From: JBCBJX01 sp038522735
GTDB lineage: Bacteria > Pseudomonadota > Alphaproteobacteria > Caulobacterales > Parvularculaceae
NCBI GenBank assembly: GCA_038522735.1
Contig: JBCBJX010000125.1
Coordinates: 1 to 6,385, forward strand
DNA length: 6,385 nucleotides
Reading direction: 5' to 3'
Under the pieces are notes generated by a model that had not been told where the DNA came from, searched no databases, and was given only the letters and a program-made list of their open reading frames with translations. The position numbers were made by a program, and so were the translations under genes. Shown piece by piece: positions 5,089 through 6,385 of this stretch (positions within the stretch are counted from its first letter, which is position 1; every line of letters begins with the position of its first letter).

Positions 5089-5652
5089 ATGAAAATCAAC
5101 GGAAACGAAATCCGTCCGGGTAATGTCATTCAGCACCAGGACTCGCTCTGGGCCGCGGTCAAAGTACAGGCGGTGAAGCCCGGAAAGGGGCCCGCCTACA
5201 ATCAGGTCGAGCTGAAGAACCTCCTTGACGGGCGCAAACTCAACGAACGCTTTCGCGCCTCCGAAACGGTCGAGCGCGTCCGCCTCGAGCAGAAGGACCA
5301 CACCTTCCTCTATGCCGAGGGCGACATGCTGGTCTTCATGGACGCGGAGACCTACGAACAGATTTCCATCTCCGAGGACATGATCGGAGAGCGCAGAGCC
5401 TTCCTGCAGGACGGCATGCAGGTCGTCGTCGAGAGCCACGAAGGTCGTCCGATCGGCCTGCAGCTTCCTGAGCATGTGACGCTTGAGGTCGTCGAAACGG
5501 AGCCGACCGTGAAGGGGCAAACCGCTTCATCCTCATACAAACCATCGACTGTTGACAACGGCCTGCGCGTCATGGTGCCGCCTTACATGAGCGTCGGCGA
5601 AAAGATCGTCGTGAACACAGAGACGCTCGAATACGTGAAGCGCGCCGACTAG
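5089..5652 (+). CDS. efp: Translation elongation factor P
   Basis: A 187-residue EF-P of standard length. It binds ribosomes stalled at consecutive prolines, between the P and E sites, and promotes peptide-bond formation. Three beta domains are visible: the KOW-like N-terminal domain (1-65), the first OB domain (about 66-128, with FLYAEGDMLVFMD) and the C-terminal OB domain (129-187). The tip loop is VKPGKGPAYNQV with Lys33 at the position that EpmA/EpmB lysylate in many proteobacteria; the modifying enzymes are not in the window. The C-terminal signature runs from Lys151 to Gly170, with Ser for the usual Ala and Met for the usual aliphatic residue, both mild changes. The start MKINGNEIRPG is typical of alphaproteobacteria. 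The ribosome-binding site is weak (AAGAAAG, about 10 nt upstream). Its promoter must lie in or before the upstream membrane-protein gene. Confidence 0.97.
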   Translation: MKINGNEIRPGNVIQHQDSLWAAVKVQAVKPGKGPAYNQVELKNLLDGRKLNERFRASETVERVRLEQKDHTFLYAEGDMLVFMDAETYEQISISEDMIGERRAFLQDGMQVVVESHEGRPIGLQLPEHVTLEVVETEPTVKGQTASSSYKPSTVDNGLRVMVPPYMSVGEKIVVNTETLEYVKRAD

Positions 5653-5692
5653 ACGCGCCGCATTACCAAACCGTCATCCCGAACCAGCGCCG

Positions 5693-5734
5693 CTTACGGA
5701 AATGTAAGTGGGATGTGGTCATGGATCATTTATC
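5693..5734 (+). promoter_or_regulatory. Putative response-regulator operator and promoter
   Basis: CTTAC (5693-5697) and GTAAG (5704-5708) form an inverted repeat, TTAC-N6-GTAA at its core, in the 118-bp gap before the exported DUF5916 gene. Such dyads are typical of OmpR/PhoB-type response regulators of the CopR/QseB kind. A -10-like TTTATC (5729-5734) lies where the right arm would cover the -35, as at an activator-dependent promoter. The dyad is seen directly; regulator and promoter are inferred. Confidence 0.35.
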
Positions 5735-5770
5735 CGTGTCTTGCGGATCGGGATCGATGGGGAGAGAGGC

Positions 5771-6385
5771 ATGGCGCGATGGCGCTTATCAGCGCTCGCG
5801 ATTGCGGCGGTCGTCGTTTCGGGCGCGGCGAACGCGCAGAGAGCGCCTGAAGAGCGCCCTGAACTCCCGGCGCTTCAGATCGACAAAGCCGACGCGCCGC
5901 GCATCGACGGCGATCTCGACGACCCGGTCTGGGCCCGCGCGACGCCGAGCGACGCCTTCCGGCAGGTGTTTCCGAACGAGAACGCCGACCCCAGCGAACG
6001 GACTGAAGTGCGCGTCGTCTATGACTCCAATAACGTGTACTTCGCTGTCCACGCCTATGACCGCACGCCGTCGGCGGTGCGCGCGACGCTGCTTGAACGC
6101 GACCCGCCGCTGCAAAACGACGACGCGGTGCGGATCATTCTCGACCCCCAGCTGACCGGACGCGACGGCTACTATTTCGCCGTCAATCCGAACGGCGCGC
6201 GCGAGGACGGCCTCCTGCAGAACAACGGCGGCTTCGTCGGAGCCTGGAACGCCATCTGGAACGCGCGAGCGAAACGCACCGAAACCGGGTGGGTCGCCGA
6301 GTTCAAAATTCCGTTTCGCACGATCGCTTTCAATCCTGATGCGGATCAGTGGGGTTTCAATGTCGTACGGACGATCCCACGGCGC
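5771..6385 (+). CDS. Exported CBM9-like/DUF5916 protein, N-terminal part
   Basis: The first 205 residues are present; the frame is open to the window edge, and complete relatives usually have 700 or more. A signal peptide (MARWRLSALAIAAVVVSGAA, then NA before QRAPEE) predicts cleavage after residue 22. Residues about 36-185 match the CBM9-like N-terminal domain: APRIDGDLDDPVWARA (42-57), TEVRVVYDSNNVYFAVHAYD (79-98), NDDAVRIILDP (117-127), YYFAVNPNGAREDG (134-147) and WVAEFKIPFRTIAF (174-187). The start of the DUF5916 part follows (WGFNVVRTIPRR). Such proteins are predicted outer-membrane or secreted beta-barrel proteins, often near TonB-dependent receptors and peptidases; their function is not settled. 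GGGGAGAGA lies just before the ATG. It is 118 bp after efp and probably has its own promoter. Confidence 0.88.
   Translation, partial: MARWRLSALAIAAVVVSGAANAQRAPEERPELPALQIDKADAPRIDGDLDDPVWARATPSDAFRQVFPNENADPSERTEVRVVYDSNNVYFAVHAYDRTPSAVRATLLERDPPLQNDDAVRIILDPQLTGRDGYYFAVNPNGAREDGLLQNNGGFVGAWNAIWNARAKRTETGWVAEFKIPFRTIAFNPDADQWGFNVVRTIPRR

Noticed and set aside
4894..5520. Minus-strand frame opposite efp
   Set aside because: It is antisense to an unmistakable EF-P and has no domain pattern.
5723..5735. GGAT-CATTT-ATCC inverted repeat
   Set aside because: Four-base arms are too short to separate from chance.
5715..6155. 146-residue plus-strand frame at the window end
   Set aside because: It is out of phase with the signal-peptide/CBM9-like frame starting at 5771, which shows clear domain motifs; this one is low-complexity Arg/Ser/Thr.

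Overview
This window reads as ordinary chromosomal DNA from a GC-rich (mid-60s % by eye) Gram-negative bacterium, most likely an alphaproteobacterium of the Parvularcula/Hyphomonas/Caulobacter kind. The pointers are the EF-P that begins MKINGNEIRPGNVI, the DUF5916/CBM9-like exported protein, the GC-ending codon use and the dense packing. No tRNA, rRNA, CRISPR, insertion sequence or phage gene was seen. The species assignment is inference.

Layout. Positions 1-141 hold the tail of an exported cupredoxin. It converges with a LysR-type regulator (1046-150, minus). The regulator is divergent from a short aldo/keto reductase (1157-1939). The gap between them carries a clean ATAC-N7-GTAT dyad that covers the regulator's start codon and touches a plausible -35 box for the reductase. 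This is the classic regulator/target pair. Next comes a YebC/TACO1-family translation factor (2010-2759), whose Shine-Dalgarno lies inside a strong 15-bp stem. A cytoplasmic, helix-rich 328-residue protein of unknown function follows (2870-3856). A 52-residue basic protein with a good ribosome-binding site lies on the minus strand (4018-3860).

The second half begins with a DUF4430 lipoprotein (4048-4470) and a six-helix DUF6580-type membrane protein (4515-5063). They are co-directional and could form a small-molecule uptake or binding unit; a corrinoid is the best guess, by analogy with the transcobalamin-like DUF4430 fold. EF-P (efp, 5089-5652) follows only 25 bp later. The window ends inside an exported CBM9-like/DUF5916 protein (5771 to the edge), preceded by a TTAC-N6-GTAA dyad.

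YebC and EF-P, two factors linked to ribosome stalling at proline stretches, lie about 2.3 kb apart. The window holds no obvious new defence or mobile system. The parts that deserve attention are the lipoprotein/membrane-protein pair, the unknown 328-residue protein, the small basic protein and the yebC leader hairpin.
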